DNA from: Mesaphorura yosii
Lineage: Eukaryota; Arthropoda; Collembola; Poduromorpha; Tullbergiidae
NCBI GenBank assembly: GCA_009869945.1
Contig: WIXG01000174.1
Span: forward strand, 97,815-161,814
Reading direction: 5' to 3'
DNA length: 64,000 bases
The notes under the pieces: generated by a model
What the model was told of the DNA's origin: nothing
The model's input: the letters and a program-made list of their open reading frames with translations, nothing else
The model's database searches: none
Shown here: positions 26,901-39,700 of the stretch, one piece after another
How the letters are laid out: the number at the start of each line of letters is the position of its first letter
Numbering within the stretch: the first letter of the stretch is position 1
Translations under genes and position numbers: made by a program

Positions 26901-29900
26901 TCAGAAATCGTTCAGCTGAGACTCTGCCATGTGATTACGTCAATCTGATCCTTCAGCTCAGGAAAACTCGGCGCAGTAGATCATTGCAATGGCAAATATC
27001 CGTAAACCTAAATCATTGACTAAGAGCTCTGAGGACAGCATTGGAAATAAATCCATCAGCTCCGCTCGTAATGTAAATTAACACTCTCAAGAGCGAGACG
27101 GCTGTATTCGGAATTATCCTCTTGAATCCAACATTTGCATGGCGCGATGGCGAAATACCTTCAAGGCAAGTTACAAAAATAAAAAGGCATATAAAAATTT
27201 CACTTTTATAGCGTTTGTGGCGGGCGCCAAAAGCTCAACTGTCTGAGACAATTTATGATGGGACGACCCACGTTGACGACGGTCTTTGCTTTGCCTTGTT
27301 GTTTGCTGTGTCACACTGCTATTCTTGATCAAATTGAAGAGGACAGACACCAATATTGGTCAAGGGTCGAAAATAGCATGAGTGGGAATAGAAATAGAGC
27401 ATGAGCACTGAAATATTTAAGATTCAACCTCGAAAGTTGATAGTTCACGACTAAACAATACGGTAGTATGCTGTCATATTGCGTAGGATCGTGCTTTGGA
27501 ATATACTCGAAACCACAGACATCTAGAGCCCAGAACATAACTGTTGACATGTTGTTGCTTTCACTAAACTCCTAAGTTGGTCAGTGGCGGATCAGGAGCG
27601 TTCATCGATTTTTATGGGGAAATTTTCATGGCTGACGCAGTTCAATATCAAATGCTCTAGGAATAAAGTTCAAGGGTGTGGGTGCTAAAATTTTTCCAAA
27701 ATTATGTGCAACAGTGATTTCGTAAGGACGAAAGGACGTGCTATTTCATTGCTTTGTCGATCGAGAAGCTTACAGCATGCTTTCAGGGTATGATCGGAGA
27801 TTTATGACAATGACGACGGAAAACGCGGCTCGTTGACAAATGGGCCGAACGCCGAAGCCGAAAAGGTGTTCGTGTTGTACTCGTGCTCAAGGCAGGGCGC
27901 AGTCGGGCTCAGACTGAGCAGCGCATTCAGCATTCGGAGTTGTGGAACTATAAATAATTGTATTATCGATGACAAAGTAAACTCTGCCAACTGGATAAAT
28001 TAAATATTCATACGTATGGCTCCTCTGCTCTTCTTCGGTCATCACCGTGCTGCTTGATAATGACTGTCAGCCTAATGTGGCGTGGCCGAGCTGTTGAGCG
28101 GTGCAATACTTTAGTTTGTCAAGTCATTGCCAAATGCCATCGAAAAATCAATACATTATTGTAATAGGGATTTCCTACAAGTGCGAGAGTGTGCATTTAA
28201 ATCGGTTTCATTAGACGGGACCGACTGGAAGACAGAGGCAGGTCAAATTGGTATATGTCGTCGGAGCATAAATCCCAACGTGCAATTGGCAACTGCACAA
28301 TAATGTGATGAAAATTGTTCTTGATCTTTGCAGGTGGGTACGTACGGTGAAGACGAAGATCGTATCCTGTTATTTTGGCCGACGATAATCCTCCACACAA
28401 TTGACTCCGAGAGTCCATTCTACTCAATGTCACCTGATGATTTACTCAAGGCCAAATTAGAGCTACTCGTCGTGCTTGAAGGCGTGGTCGAATCAACTGG
28501 TATGACTACGCAAGCAAGGTGAGTAAACAAAACACGACACACGCAAAGAGCAAAGAGTATAGCTATTCTATTTCATTCCAACAATTCTTTCACCGAATAC
28601 AGGACTTCGTATCTTCCAAATGAAATTCTGTGGGGGCACCGATTTCGTAACTTGACCGAGTACAAAACCGAGCGTGGTCAACACATCTTTGATTTCGATC
28701 TGTTTCACGCAACATTCCCCGTAGAAACCCCCTTCTGTTCAGCCAGAGATTTGGAGTGCTTGCGGAGCAGTCTGAAGTCAGACGGGGCCTCAGACGGTGA
28801 GTCAATTAAAATGTAATGATGGGGTGAGAAGCCACATGTGGACACACATGGAACTTTGGCCTGAAAGTCAATTCAAGTCAAGTCATAATAATATTAAGTC
28901 CCCTCAAACTCAAGTCAAATCAAGTCATAATAACAATAAGTCGACTTCGAACTTTTTTTAAAAAACCGATTCAAATCAAGTCATAACAATAATCAGTCCC
29001 CCAAAGTTAAGTCTAGTCAAGTCATAATCATAATCAGTCCTCCGAAGTCAATTCAAAGCCAAGCATAATAATCATAAGTCCTCCGTAGTCAAGTCAAGGC
29101 CAAGTCACTGGCTTTTTCTGACTGACTTTCTGTGCCTCAGGTTACATGTGTGCACCTGGGCGCTTATTTACGCAGTATTTGTACATAAAACATGGCAGGA
29201 GGCATGTGCTATTGGACGTGGCTGTTCACGATGTCGATTGATTGCTTCATCCTTCTTTTCTTTTCTTGATTTCTTATGTAAGACCCTCAAACCAATGTGG
29301 CATTCAGCTATTTGCTACGGTGGCATGCCCTTGTAACAGAAGCTCACTAAATAACAGCCAGACAGTGTCACTAATAGCATAGTACAACTTATTTTCTCCA
29401 AGGTAGGGTAGGCAATGGCACAGTAGACAGGCAGTTTTTCCAATTTTCCCCGAAGAGACTCATAAGCATTTAATATTTAATTGGCCTATAGCTGTCTGGC
29501 TATAGACTCAGCTGTCGTGAGCTTTAAATGAGGGTATCGAATCAAAATTCAAGAACAAAGGAAAACGGAAATCAATTGTATTTATTCAGACAGGAAAGTC
29601 TTCACTTCCACGTACACGTAATAGAGAGATATGGAAATACATACATAAATCAAGGTTGTGTAGCCCCACCATTTTCTTTGGCTTGTGCTGGTGATTGACA
29701 ATAAAATGGAGATCTATCATTAAAGTGAGGCATTACTCCACACACAAGTGTAGATTACGAAACAGTGCATTTGAAGGTGAAGGAAGGAGTGGGCGCTGCG
29801 CTGGAGGTTCAAAGGAACTATTTTGATATGCATGTCAAAATAAAGTTGGAGTTGTGTGGTGGGACAGAATCAGCAGACGCAGGCGTCGATTAACACCAAA

Positions 29901-31413
29901 TCTATGTAATTGTGGTTCCAATGCGAACGCGAAAATTAAGCGGACGTCATCGTCGCTATGAATTATAGCAGAAGCAACGGTTTTAGAGATTGGGCAGACA
30001 CAACTCAATAAAAATGGAAGATTCAAATGCTTGAATCTTTGACTTGAGTCATTTCATCTGTAGGGCGAAATAATTGTTTTTTCGTGCAAGTGGCTTTTGG
30101 CTTGGGCCTGGGGTTCTCTTGTTTGCACACGAGTCAGTTGTACAGGTCGAGCCCACTCAATTTCTTAATTGATTGTGAACCCAGCAATTAACGAGTGTTT
30201 TTCCATCTATTTTGCAATTCCACGCGCACGTTCACGTTTCCAGAAATAGAATTTTTTATTTGATCGATCTGATACCACCTCTCCTTTTCGCTTGTCCACC
30301 CATCCTCCCAAACTGCCCAGTTCTTCGAATTGCCAATTAAGAGTTTTGATGCAATTTCGTCCATGTTGTGGCTGAAATATTTGCACAACTTTTTTGCAAG
30401 CCGTAAAATATTGAAAATATGTGACTTTTTGCTAGAAGGACATCTCATCTAAATGATGGAAAATTATTGCAATGTTGTATAATTTGGGTTGTTATCTTGT
30501 TCCAGGAGGGACGCGAGACACTGGAATGGCGTCTGCATCATTTCGGGGAAATCAAGACACTATTTCCGTCTGCAGCGGGCACGACGATGATGGCAATTAC
30601 AATAACAATAACTTTAAGCACCACTACAACCATGGTCATGAAAACAAGTATCACCGCCATACGCGAAGTGGGAGCAACAGCAGTGCAAGCTCGACTAAAA
30701 GCAATTCAAGCAGTCATCACGCCGCCGCCCAGATTGAGAAAACACGAAGCAAATTCGTCCGTCAGCGCCAGCACGAGCTGCAACAGGAGCAGAGATTAAG
30801 CAGCAATATTGAGTTGTCCCTGATTAGCAACGCATTCGCGAATATCGTGCGGAAGGAGTCGGAATCTGAGGACGAATGTGAGGGAGAAGGCGGCGTCGGT
30901 GACAACGGTGATCAGGAGCGAACAATTATGAATTCGGCCACGACGAACACGTTCTTCTGCAATAATGAGTATGAGGATGATGACGACGATCACCGATTGG
31001 ATGCAATCGCTCGACGGAGCTACGAAGACATGATGCAGCGGCAGCAGTTGGAGCACTTGATCACAAGCGACAATGAAAATGAATCTCATGTCAACGTCGA
31101 TGTTGGGGGCCACGGACACGAAGACAGCTGCCGCCAGGATCCTGAGCTTGATGACGACGAGGAAATTGATGAAGGGATCGAGAACTCAAGAATTACGAAA
31201 AGTAACTTAATTAATGCTACGAATCAATACAAGACTAACAGTAACAATAACAGTAAGGGTATGAGTTTGAATAAGCACATTAATCGAATCGGAATCGGTT
31301 GTGCTATTAGTCAAAGTATAGATAATATTACGAGTTCAAGTAGTTCAAGGCGAAGACTTTCACGTAGTAGTCTAAATAGCGATAGTTTCAATTTTTCAGA
31401 TTCAATTGTGTAA
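20986..31413 (+). CDS. inward rectifier K+ channel, Irk type (Kir-A), 804 aa
   Basis: Seven exons: 20986-21437, 22964-23169, 25381-25619, 25688-25918, 28334-28518, 28603-28796 and 30506-31413, all GT-AG and in phase. The protein is a two-helix tetrameric K+ channel of the plasma membrane that sets resting potential and K+ transport. Residues 1-150 are a Ser/Pro-rich N-tail. The slide helix and M1 follow (LVDVQWRW, then a helix split by an intron), then the pore with filter TIGYG after FSVETQH, then M2 with Glu (25608-25610) at the rectification-control site. The phosphoinositide-binding LSRPKKR, the cytoplasmic beta domain and [13 protein letters not shown] are all present. The last exon adds a tail of about 300 residues, His/Asn/Ser-rich then acidic, ending in Ser-Ile-Val, a class I PDZ ligand form. 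The ATG at 20986 is the first in frame after the TAG at 20800. Kir-B, 5 kb downstream, is its paralogue. Confidence 0.93.
21438..22963 (+). other. Kir-A intron 1 (1.5 kb)
   Basis: A phase-2 intron between the disordered N-tail exon and the exon carrying the slide helix and most of M1. It contains no further exon that I can support. Confidence 0.85.
23170..25380 (+). other. Kir-A intron 2 (2.2 kb), inside M1
   Basis: A phase-1 intron that interrupts the first transmembrane helix after SYVMSWI. Nothing coding is seen in it. Confidence 0.85.
25919..28333 (+). other. Kir-A intron 4 (2.4 kb)
   Basis: A phase-0 intron within the cytoplasmic beta-sheet domain, between HQEEIK and VGTYGEDED. It holds short open frames on both strands and nothing supportable. 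Confidence 0.85.
28878..29108 (+). repeat. diverged tandem repeat, about 41-bp unit, five copies
   Basis: Units start near 28880, 28922, 28978, 29019 and 29060 and share AAGTCATAATAA followed by an AAGTCC/CAGTCC block and a CAAGTCAA block. Spacing is about 41 bases, except for one 56-base unit that contains a T/A run. It lies in the last intron of Kir-A (28797-30505) and is not coding. Confidence 0.8.
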
Positions 31414-32306
31414 TCTATCGTGTATTTATATGTATATACGATTTTAGCTCACTTAAGTTTAGGCTCATTCGTGCCTCGAATTTGTTCTGTTGAATTGTGA
31501 ATTTTGTAAAGTTTCTTTGTTATTGTTTTAAGCTGTGAGTGTTCTTGTTCGATAAGCGTCGAGTCGAGTCAATAATTACAAACTATGCATATGCTCTACG
31601 CAAAACGTCAACGACAAAGTCAAAGGCAGGTTGCAAATATTCAAGCTATCCTGTCCTGTTCAATGTAGATTATTGCTAGAAATTCGGATTTCAATGTATT
31701 CGGTAGGTTATTTAATTCAAAGTCCAGTACGTGTAAGCACGTGTGAAGTGTTGGGTACTTCGAGAATCCAAATATGTGTCTTTGCCTTGCCCAAGTCAGC
31801 CATTTTCTCCACGTTCATACGAATTTGTAGTACAAATGTCTGATTTATTCAAGAATCAAGAATTAAAACCCAATTAATCTTGTAAATTAAAATGTACCTG
31901 TGAAAGAGTAATAATCTGTGTACCTTTTCTAAAGTACGATGCGTTGAAACTTGAAACAATACAGAATAAGAGACAGATTGTAATTCTAAAAGGAATGTGT
32001 ATACTTTGGTGATGAAATACTTGGTACTTAAATGTCCTACGAATTGTAACTGTTCCGTCCTGACATTAGCAGCGATACAACTTCCTTATTGTAGTTTGTC
32101 AAATTTTACACCCGAATCTCAGAGTGCAAGTAGGAATAGAAAATGTGATCTCGCTGTCTACCGTGTGAACTTGAAACCCACATTAAACTTTAGCAAGAAT
32201 TCCTATTCTTTTACAGTCAGTACCAAAGGAGAAACTTAACATAGAATTAAGCCATAGCGTAGCTTAAAGGAGTCAAGTTGTAAGCCTTGTTATTGATCAT
32301 TGATCA

Positions 32307-32312
32307 AATAAA
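32307..32312 (+). promoter_or_regulatory. candidate poly(A) signal of Kir-A
   Basis: A canonical AATAAA about 0.9 kb after the Kir-A stop. It implies a 3' UTR of roughly 0.9 kb. Earlier variants may also be used. Confidence 0.45.
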
Positions 32313-32329
32313 TTAACCTATCATTGAAA

Positions 32330-35300
32330 ATTGATTTTTAGTCCAAATGCCTTGTTAAAATGTTCTTGACTTCCGAAAAGCTTTTGAGAACGCCCTCCAA
32401 TCTTCATAGCACAGATTGATTTCAGGTAAAATCCATGAATTTCTTTACGACGTCTTGAGTCAATCAAGAACGTAGTTTCCTCGTTTGCAAGATTTGCACA
32501 GCTACGAACATTTTCAAAGTGCTCAATTGTTTCTCAATCAAAAATTAACTCCTATCGCATGTGAGATGTGTCTTGGAACCGTAATTAAGTTTGCATTCCT
32601 TGCATTTGGTCACCATTGGAGTCAGTTATCTTCAAGTCTTGACTGACGTAGGTGTCTGATTACTGTGCCACTGTGCCCGAAAGATTCGAATTCATCGCGT
32701 AGAATTGCATTTCGTTTCAACCGCTGAAAATAGCAAAATTATCCTATCTTCTAGCAGAACTACGAATGAAAGACACAATTTGCTGTAAACAATATAAAGT
32801 GACTGAAAATGGCGGAATAAAGTAGCCCTCCCGGCAACTCGGGTTTCTAACTCACCGAAGCTGCTAAGCAAAGGCTCCTTCGGATGGTAAGTGACCCGTG
32901 TATAGCTAAAAGGGTTGAAGCCGTTGGAAGTAAAGTCATGTGCCAGAAGAGTACGAGTTGCGTACTTCCTCTACAGCCTTGAATTTACGTATACCTTCAT
33001 TACCTTTTAAACTCTTGGCTGTACTTCAAGAGCCGTGAAAACCAAGACTGCCGCACTGAAACTGCTATATTTCCCAAGAATATATTTGTAAGTTTCAACT
33101 TGAAATGAATAACGCGAAAGATTAGGACATTCAAATCATATCAAACAAGTCATCATTTAATTGATTTAACTGCAAGAACCATATATCATGTTTTTAGGTC
33201 AGAATGAGTCCAAGGAAATCGTTAGAACAGTGGTGTTCACAATGACCATTTCATGGGGTTCATGCTGGCTATTATTCTTTTCGGTGCCGAACGAAAGAAA
33301 AAGAAACCTGGCAAAAAGTCGAGCAAGAAACGATATTACGAGGTAATCGACAACAGCCATGTTAGCTCGTCCTGTTACAGTCAAAGAGCAACACTTTCTG
33401 CACATCTGTACAAATCGCAGGACCGGCCCTCAGATTCTCCAGTACCTGGCCTCTTCTAGAGTGCCCAACAATACTGGAAACGACACGGCGTGGAGACCTG
33501 GCGGAAGTTTAGATGTCATTTTTAACTTAAGATTACTTCATACGTACACTACATTACTTGTGATTAGCATAAAATGAAGATATTACACTGACGTTTCTTG
33601 TATTAAAATGTGGATATTGAACTAATCACTTATCAAGTCAGAGGGCTGGGCGCAGGGTCATTATTAATTCTTACGGCTTAATCACAATTCAGTGACACCA
33701 CCAGAGTGGAGCGGTATTGAGCCTTCTTTCGAACCCCGCGAAGGAAAGCGGATTGAAGCACAATTACAAATCTCCGAGTTCCAGTGTCCAGCCCCAAATC
33801 CCACCTGCACATTCGCCATTGCTTAAAATTCCATGAACACCGATGGTTATCAAATCGCAGTCAGCCGTAAAAGGCTGGATTATTTTACTCAATCTCAAGC
33901 TATGAAACTTTCTGTAATTATCTCATGGATGAGCGTGGAGTCATCGCATCCGTCAGACAGTCAGCCTTGAATTGCGAAACAGGTGCGAGATGTTCAACAG
34001 TGAATCATAAATGTATAGACAATTGACTGATTTTCCTCTCAGTTTGTGTGCCTCAAGGAGAATTTATTTTAGCATCAGGATTAGAAATCGTAATCGTAAT
34101 TTTTGTAATCTTCCATGCACGAGCGCAATGCAAACAACATGATGACAGGTGACCTTTGCCTACTTGCTGGGTAGTCAAGTTTTATAACTGGAGAAGTCGA
34201 CCCTCGCCCGTGCTATACTTTACGACACGCTGTCAAGAACTCAGATTCATTTCGAGGTGATTGGTGAAGTAATCTTCCCAGCAGCCAAGCCGTCTTGAAT
34301 CTCTAATTTTCCATGAGTTTGTCTTGCGATTTGCGAATTGCTCTGGTTTGCACCGGTTTATGAAAGCTTTGACATGAAATGCGAATATTCCCATCGGGAG
34401 CGCAGTGCAGTGATAACCTTATTACCTTCCATGGTGGCCCGGCCTGCCTGACCTGCCAATTAGTAAACAGTCTACATTCATAAAACAGTTTTATCGCACA
34501 ATTTCGCATGCAGTACAACCATATAGGTCAATTATCTAATCATAATTGTCAATTTCATTCCTGTTTGACTAACTCTACGTCTCTGACCTGTATAATTTAA
34601 AGTAATCATTAATGCTGTTATCTTTGAACGCAGAGCATGCAAGCGTGCGTGTATTATTATCGACTCCAAGCTTCAATCTCGATTCTCGAGTGAGTCTGAG
34701 TTGTAAATTGCAGTCGCCCATCTTTAGGCTTTCGATTCTGGACAAATGAGTTTCTAGCTCGTGAATTCACTGAATTGTAATCTCATCATCGCATCATCAG
34801 CCTTGCGTGCCATGCAAGTGCAAGTCAGAAATTCAAGCACGTTGAGATTTCGCTAATTTTTTTTGCAAGATCCAATTATATTCAAATCACCACGTTACGT
34901 AACATTTTATATGTCGATATTTGCATAAAAATCATGTTTATCATCTCTGGATCATTATGAACACGTTCACAATGCAATTATAATTAAGAAGATGAAGTGA
35001 GAAGTGCCGAACAATGGCAGAGCTGCTGAATGCCAAGTGCAAAATCTACATACCATGCAGCTTACACAAAGACTGCATGCAGTCCGCAATGAACGATAAG
35101 AAATTGTGTACATATAATTCACTGGTGGTGGTATTTTTTGTGGTTAAGATTATAAAAGTGCTGCTTCTGTTTATATTTATTGCTTCTGTTGTGACGACTG
35201 AGAGACTGAAGACAAGTCGAGTCGAAGTCGAAGACTGTCGCGGTCGTAGTCGCAGTCGTACCCGTGCCAGCTAATATTCCTAATAATTCATAACTCATAA

Positions 35301-36706
35301 CTCGTAAGGTGATTGCAACATGCTGTTCCCTGCTCACTGTTCACTAACTTCATAAATCGCAATCGTCTGCCCTGCTAGTCGCAAGTTCCCATATTTATAC
35401 TTACAAATTACTACGCGACGTAGTTACAGCCACAGCCACTGCATAATGAAGTTAGCATAAGAGTTTAAACTAAACACTAACTATCACCACCACCACAAAT
35501 GCAAGCCACGACAGTAAAGAGTAAAGTAAAGGTTCATCTTCAATTCTTCAAGTACCTTTGCGCTGGTTGCTGGGGTTTGTACGGTCGCAATTTACCTTCG
35601 GTAGCAAATAGCAAATAATGAGTAAAGTAAAGGCTGGGTGGTAGCATGTCTAACGAAACAAAAATTCACGCGGCCGCGGTGCGGTAATCACTCGCTTATG
35701 TCCATTATCCCGTTCATTTTGCTGCATTTAGTTAACTTTTAACATTCGTGACAGTGACAGCAGAAAAAATTCATGTTGCCTTGGCTTGTCTTGACTTTGA
35801 CTCTGTGACTCAATAATTTTACTTGTGCCTTGTTTATTTCGATTTTGCATAGCATAACAACAGAGCAAGTTTTAAGTTCTGATTCTACCCCTTGTTTTTG
35901 CTGTTGCTGCTTGTCTCGTCGTATTCGTCGGTTACGAAATAGTGATTCGCAATAACTCTCAGACCCCAATCTCAATGCGAATGTGAAATTCTGTGAATGA
36001 GACCTACCCTTTGTCTTTGAAACTTGAGACAGTTTTATAACTAGCTACTGTAAACTGAAACTGGACTACAACTGCCGAACATCCGTTCCAGCCCGATAAG
36101 CAATAAGCGAAAGTTTCACCCTCTCACAATTCCAGTCTTGTTTTTGCGTTCACCCTCTCAACTCTCGAGCCAAGTTCGTAATTCGCGATCGCGATTGCTC
36201 AGGAGAAATACAGAACAGATATCAACATCAGCATCAGGCGAATCTGACGCAGCCCAATTCAAGAAATTCTTACTTGGCGTCGCAAAGAAGAAAGAACTCA
36301 AAAGTGCGTAATTCAACCCCTTCGGGCTCTGTTGCATAAACTTTGAATTGCATCATTCTATTCCGGTGAATCAACGTCAGCCGTCATGTCAGCGAGACAG
36401 GCAGCGTTCAAGCACGAACAATAGAAAGAGGTCGTAAAAATGTAAACACACAACCTTTGGGCTCGACCTCACACTCGCAGGCTCGCATAACCGTTTTTCT
36501 ACTGAAGCACTGCGCACCAAGTACGAAGCGCAGACGTGAGCGACGAAACGACGACAGACTATCAAGGAAAACTAAAGTTGCCAAAATTCACTGTTCGCCT
36601 ATTCCATTGTTGTCAGAAGCGCATAAAATTCCACTGAATCAATTTACACCTTCTTTAATTACTCCACTACCCTTGCCGAATAAAAGGTAAACCGTAAACG
36701 TCAAGC
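32330..36706. other. intergenic region between Kir-A and Kir-B
   Basis: About 4.4 kb with only short, overlapping open frames. A Kir-B upstream leader exon could lie here, since the Kir-B start is preceded by an in-frame TGA at 36707-36709. No splice pair is convincing. Confidence 0.5.
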
Positions 36707-36733
36707 TGACAAAGCAAATCGGAGGCGAAGAGA

Positions 36734-39700
36734 ATGAGTAGCAGGAATAGAGTCACTAATCTTGACAATGGCTTATTGCAATCATCGACGACGTCAACAC
36801 CCGAAGGTTGGACCAAAGATCTTAATAGCAGCAGCAGTGCGGCGTCTTCGAGTGGAAAAAGCAGAAACGAAGATGATGAAGAAGTTGTGCAGTTGCTGCT
36901 ATCAAGCAAATATCCGAGTTCATCGACAGGCGCCTCGCCAAGGTCTAAGAAACAACCACAAATCGTGCCGACGGGATTAAACGCCAGGCCCAAGTCTAAC
37001 TCATATTCGAGGTCTGATTCGCCGTTCGAAGATGCCCCTCCGTCTCCGTCCAATAATAACAATGGTATTGGGACGAAGAGGAAGAAGCCAGCTAATTTGA
37101 CTATTGTGGAGCATCCCTCAGGGTCACGATCCGCCGTGGTTGAACTTGATGCTGACGGAGACAGCAATAGCAATAGCAATGGGGCGAACACATCAAATCC
37201 TGACCAGGACACAATCACGTCGCCAACTTCGCTTTCGTTCTTTCGCTCCTTCCTCCAATCATCTGCCAATAATAACAATACACTCACAATGACTAGTATG
37301 GATAGCAGACTAAAGCAAAAATTCAGTTCTAAATTCGGCAAGATACGCAAACGAATTGTGTACAAGAATGGCGAATGCAACCTTCACTCAACAAACGTAA
37401 GCAAACGACGGCGGCGGTACCTGGCCGATATTTACACTACGCTTGTGGACATTCAATGGAGATGGACGCTAATCTCGTTCGCAATGAGTTTCATAGGAAG
37501 TTGGCTCATTTTCGCGGTGATATGGTGGATCATTGCATTTCGGCACGGAGACTTTGAAGCTGATCACCTGCCGGATAAGCAAGAAGAAAGTGGTAAGTCG
37601 ACTACAGGTTGTAATTACATGACGATCACGTAATTCTGGATCTGACCATGTCTCATACTTGAAATAGCTTGAGTTTCTCAAATTTGCTTGCAGGATGGAA
37701 ACCATGCATCATCAACATGTACAGTTTCACTTCAGCATTCCTCTTCAGCATTGAAACACAGCACACAATTGGATATGGATCAAGATTTACAACTGAAGAA
37801 TGCCCAGATGCAATTATTGTGATGGTGTTTCAAAGTATTTTGGGTGTCATGATTCAGGTGAGTGAATGCTTGTCCAGTAACTACTAACTTCATACCCGAG
37901 TACGAATTTTCGCCTTGTCATTTGTTGAAATCTATTAAATCTTAAATGAATTTTCCGTCAGGAAGTTGGATAATCATGGATGTTGGATTAGCTCAGACGA
38001 AATTTAGTTTGTGCAAATGCCTGTGTAAATACAATTAAAGTCTAAAAATGCAAATTACAAAGTTTCTCATGTGCGATGTGCAAATAGCCGTATTTATGAA
38101 ACTGAAGCTGTTGCTTGATGTAACTCTTAGTTTCAGTTTGGCGAAACGCTTGTTGCTTAATTATGCACGCTCATGTTTGTTGCTGTTGCACACGAAGAGT
38201 GATTATGAAATTGGCTTAAACTTAAGTCGATCAAGTGGGTACGCTCATGTTCTCCAAATGTTACATTCTAAAAGTATTTCATTGGTTCATTTGTAACATG
38301 AATTATTCAGCTCCAGACGCTAAATAGTTCATTTGCCTATTGAGGAATTGAATAGAAGCTTTTCATGCCTTCGAAGCCTACAAAAATATAGCCATGATCT
38401 GATTAAGTGATGACATCTGAACCTCAATTCAGATTCAGCGGAGTCAGTGAGAAGGGAAATTGCTCAATTGCTTCATTATGAGCAGCCGTGGGTGGTCGGC
38501 AGGGCAAATTACTCAAAGGGTTTAATTGAATTACACCGACATTGCTGTCCGCGTTCATGGCTTTTACAATAAATTGTAAGGACCCAAATCCTGAAAATCC
38601 TGACACTTCATAAAAAAGTTGCTGCATTCAGAAGTTGTGAGAAAGATAAGAGATCACAGACTCCGTTTGAAAGATCTCAAGAAATTCCAAAAGTGCTTGT
38701 TTGAGAAGTAGTTTATCTTGCGCTTGGGTGGATTGAATATGCTGCTCGTGGACTTGTTGGAAGCAGTAGACAGGCCTTTGATTGGCATACATCATAAATT
38801 AATTTAAAATTTAGGCAACTAATTGCTTTTGCCAATTTAATAACCATATTTCACAATTCTAACTGCATTGGACATACAACATTCTGCCCATGTTTCACAG
38901 GCTATGACTGTTGGGATCATATTTGCGAAGCTGAGCAGACCAAAGAAACGGACTCAGACAATTGTGTTCAGTCGACACGGGGTGATTTGCGAAAGAGATG
39001 GAGATTTGTGCCTCATGTTTAGGGTTGGCGATATGCGAAAGTAAGTTTTGTTTTTCTTTATATTCACTCTTTGACAAACTGTTCCCGGAGAATTGTTCCA
39101 AGTAAATTGTTTCCAGACAATTGTTTCAGGAGAATTTGTTCCGGGACAAAGCGTCCGACCTTCTGTTATTCAGTGAGTGCTTGATCATCTTCAGCTTCAA
39201 CTTCTACTTTTCAGATCTCACATTATAAGCGCGACAGTGCGGGCTCAAGTAATTAAACGCAAGGCGACGCAGGAGGGCGAAGTTCTTCCCTACTATCAGT
39301 ACAATCTCGATGTGGCGGTGGATGATGGACAGTCGACTGCGCTATTTATCTGGCCAATGATCGTAGTTCACAGGATTACGAAAACAAGCCCTCTTTATCA
39401 TCTATCCGCTGAGGAGATACTTAACGAGAGGTTTGAGATTGTGCTCATTTTGGAGGGCGTCATTGAAACTACGGGCGCATCGACACAAGCCAGGTAAGAC
39501 CTAATTACTTCAATTAAAAAAACTAATAAATTCAACTGATCTCTGATTTGGTACATGCTAGGACTTCTTATCTTCCCTCCGAAATATTGTGGGGACACCG
39601 ATTTGAGCCTCTCGTTAGCTTTCAGAAGGACGTGCTTCAATACTGTGTCAATTACTCGCTGTTTAATCGTACTTACGAAGTCGAAACGCCAATTTGCAGT

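Noticed and set aside
30467..30799. 110-codon Thr/Ile-rich plus-strand frame
   Set aside because: It is a shadow of the last Kir-A exon in another frame, produced by the AAC/CAC-rich codons there.
33700..33760. GGGGTTCGA on the minus strand, resembling a tRNA T-loop
   Set aside because: The bases flanking the loop do not form the five-pair T stem, and no acceptor or anticodon stem fits around it.
36667..37380. 237-codon minus-strand open frame, Leu- and Ser-rich
   Set aside because: It lies antisense to the first Kir-B exon, and its composition is the mirror of the Ser/Asn-rich coding strand. The plus frame leads straight into a conserved channel core.
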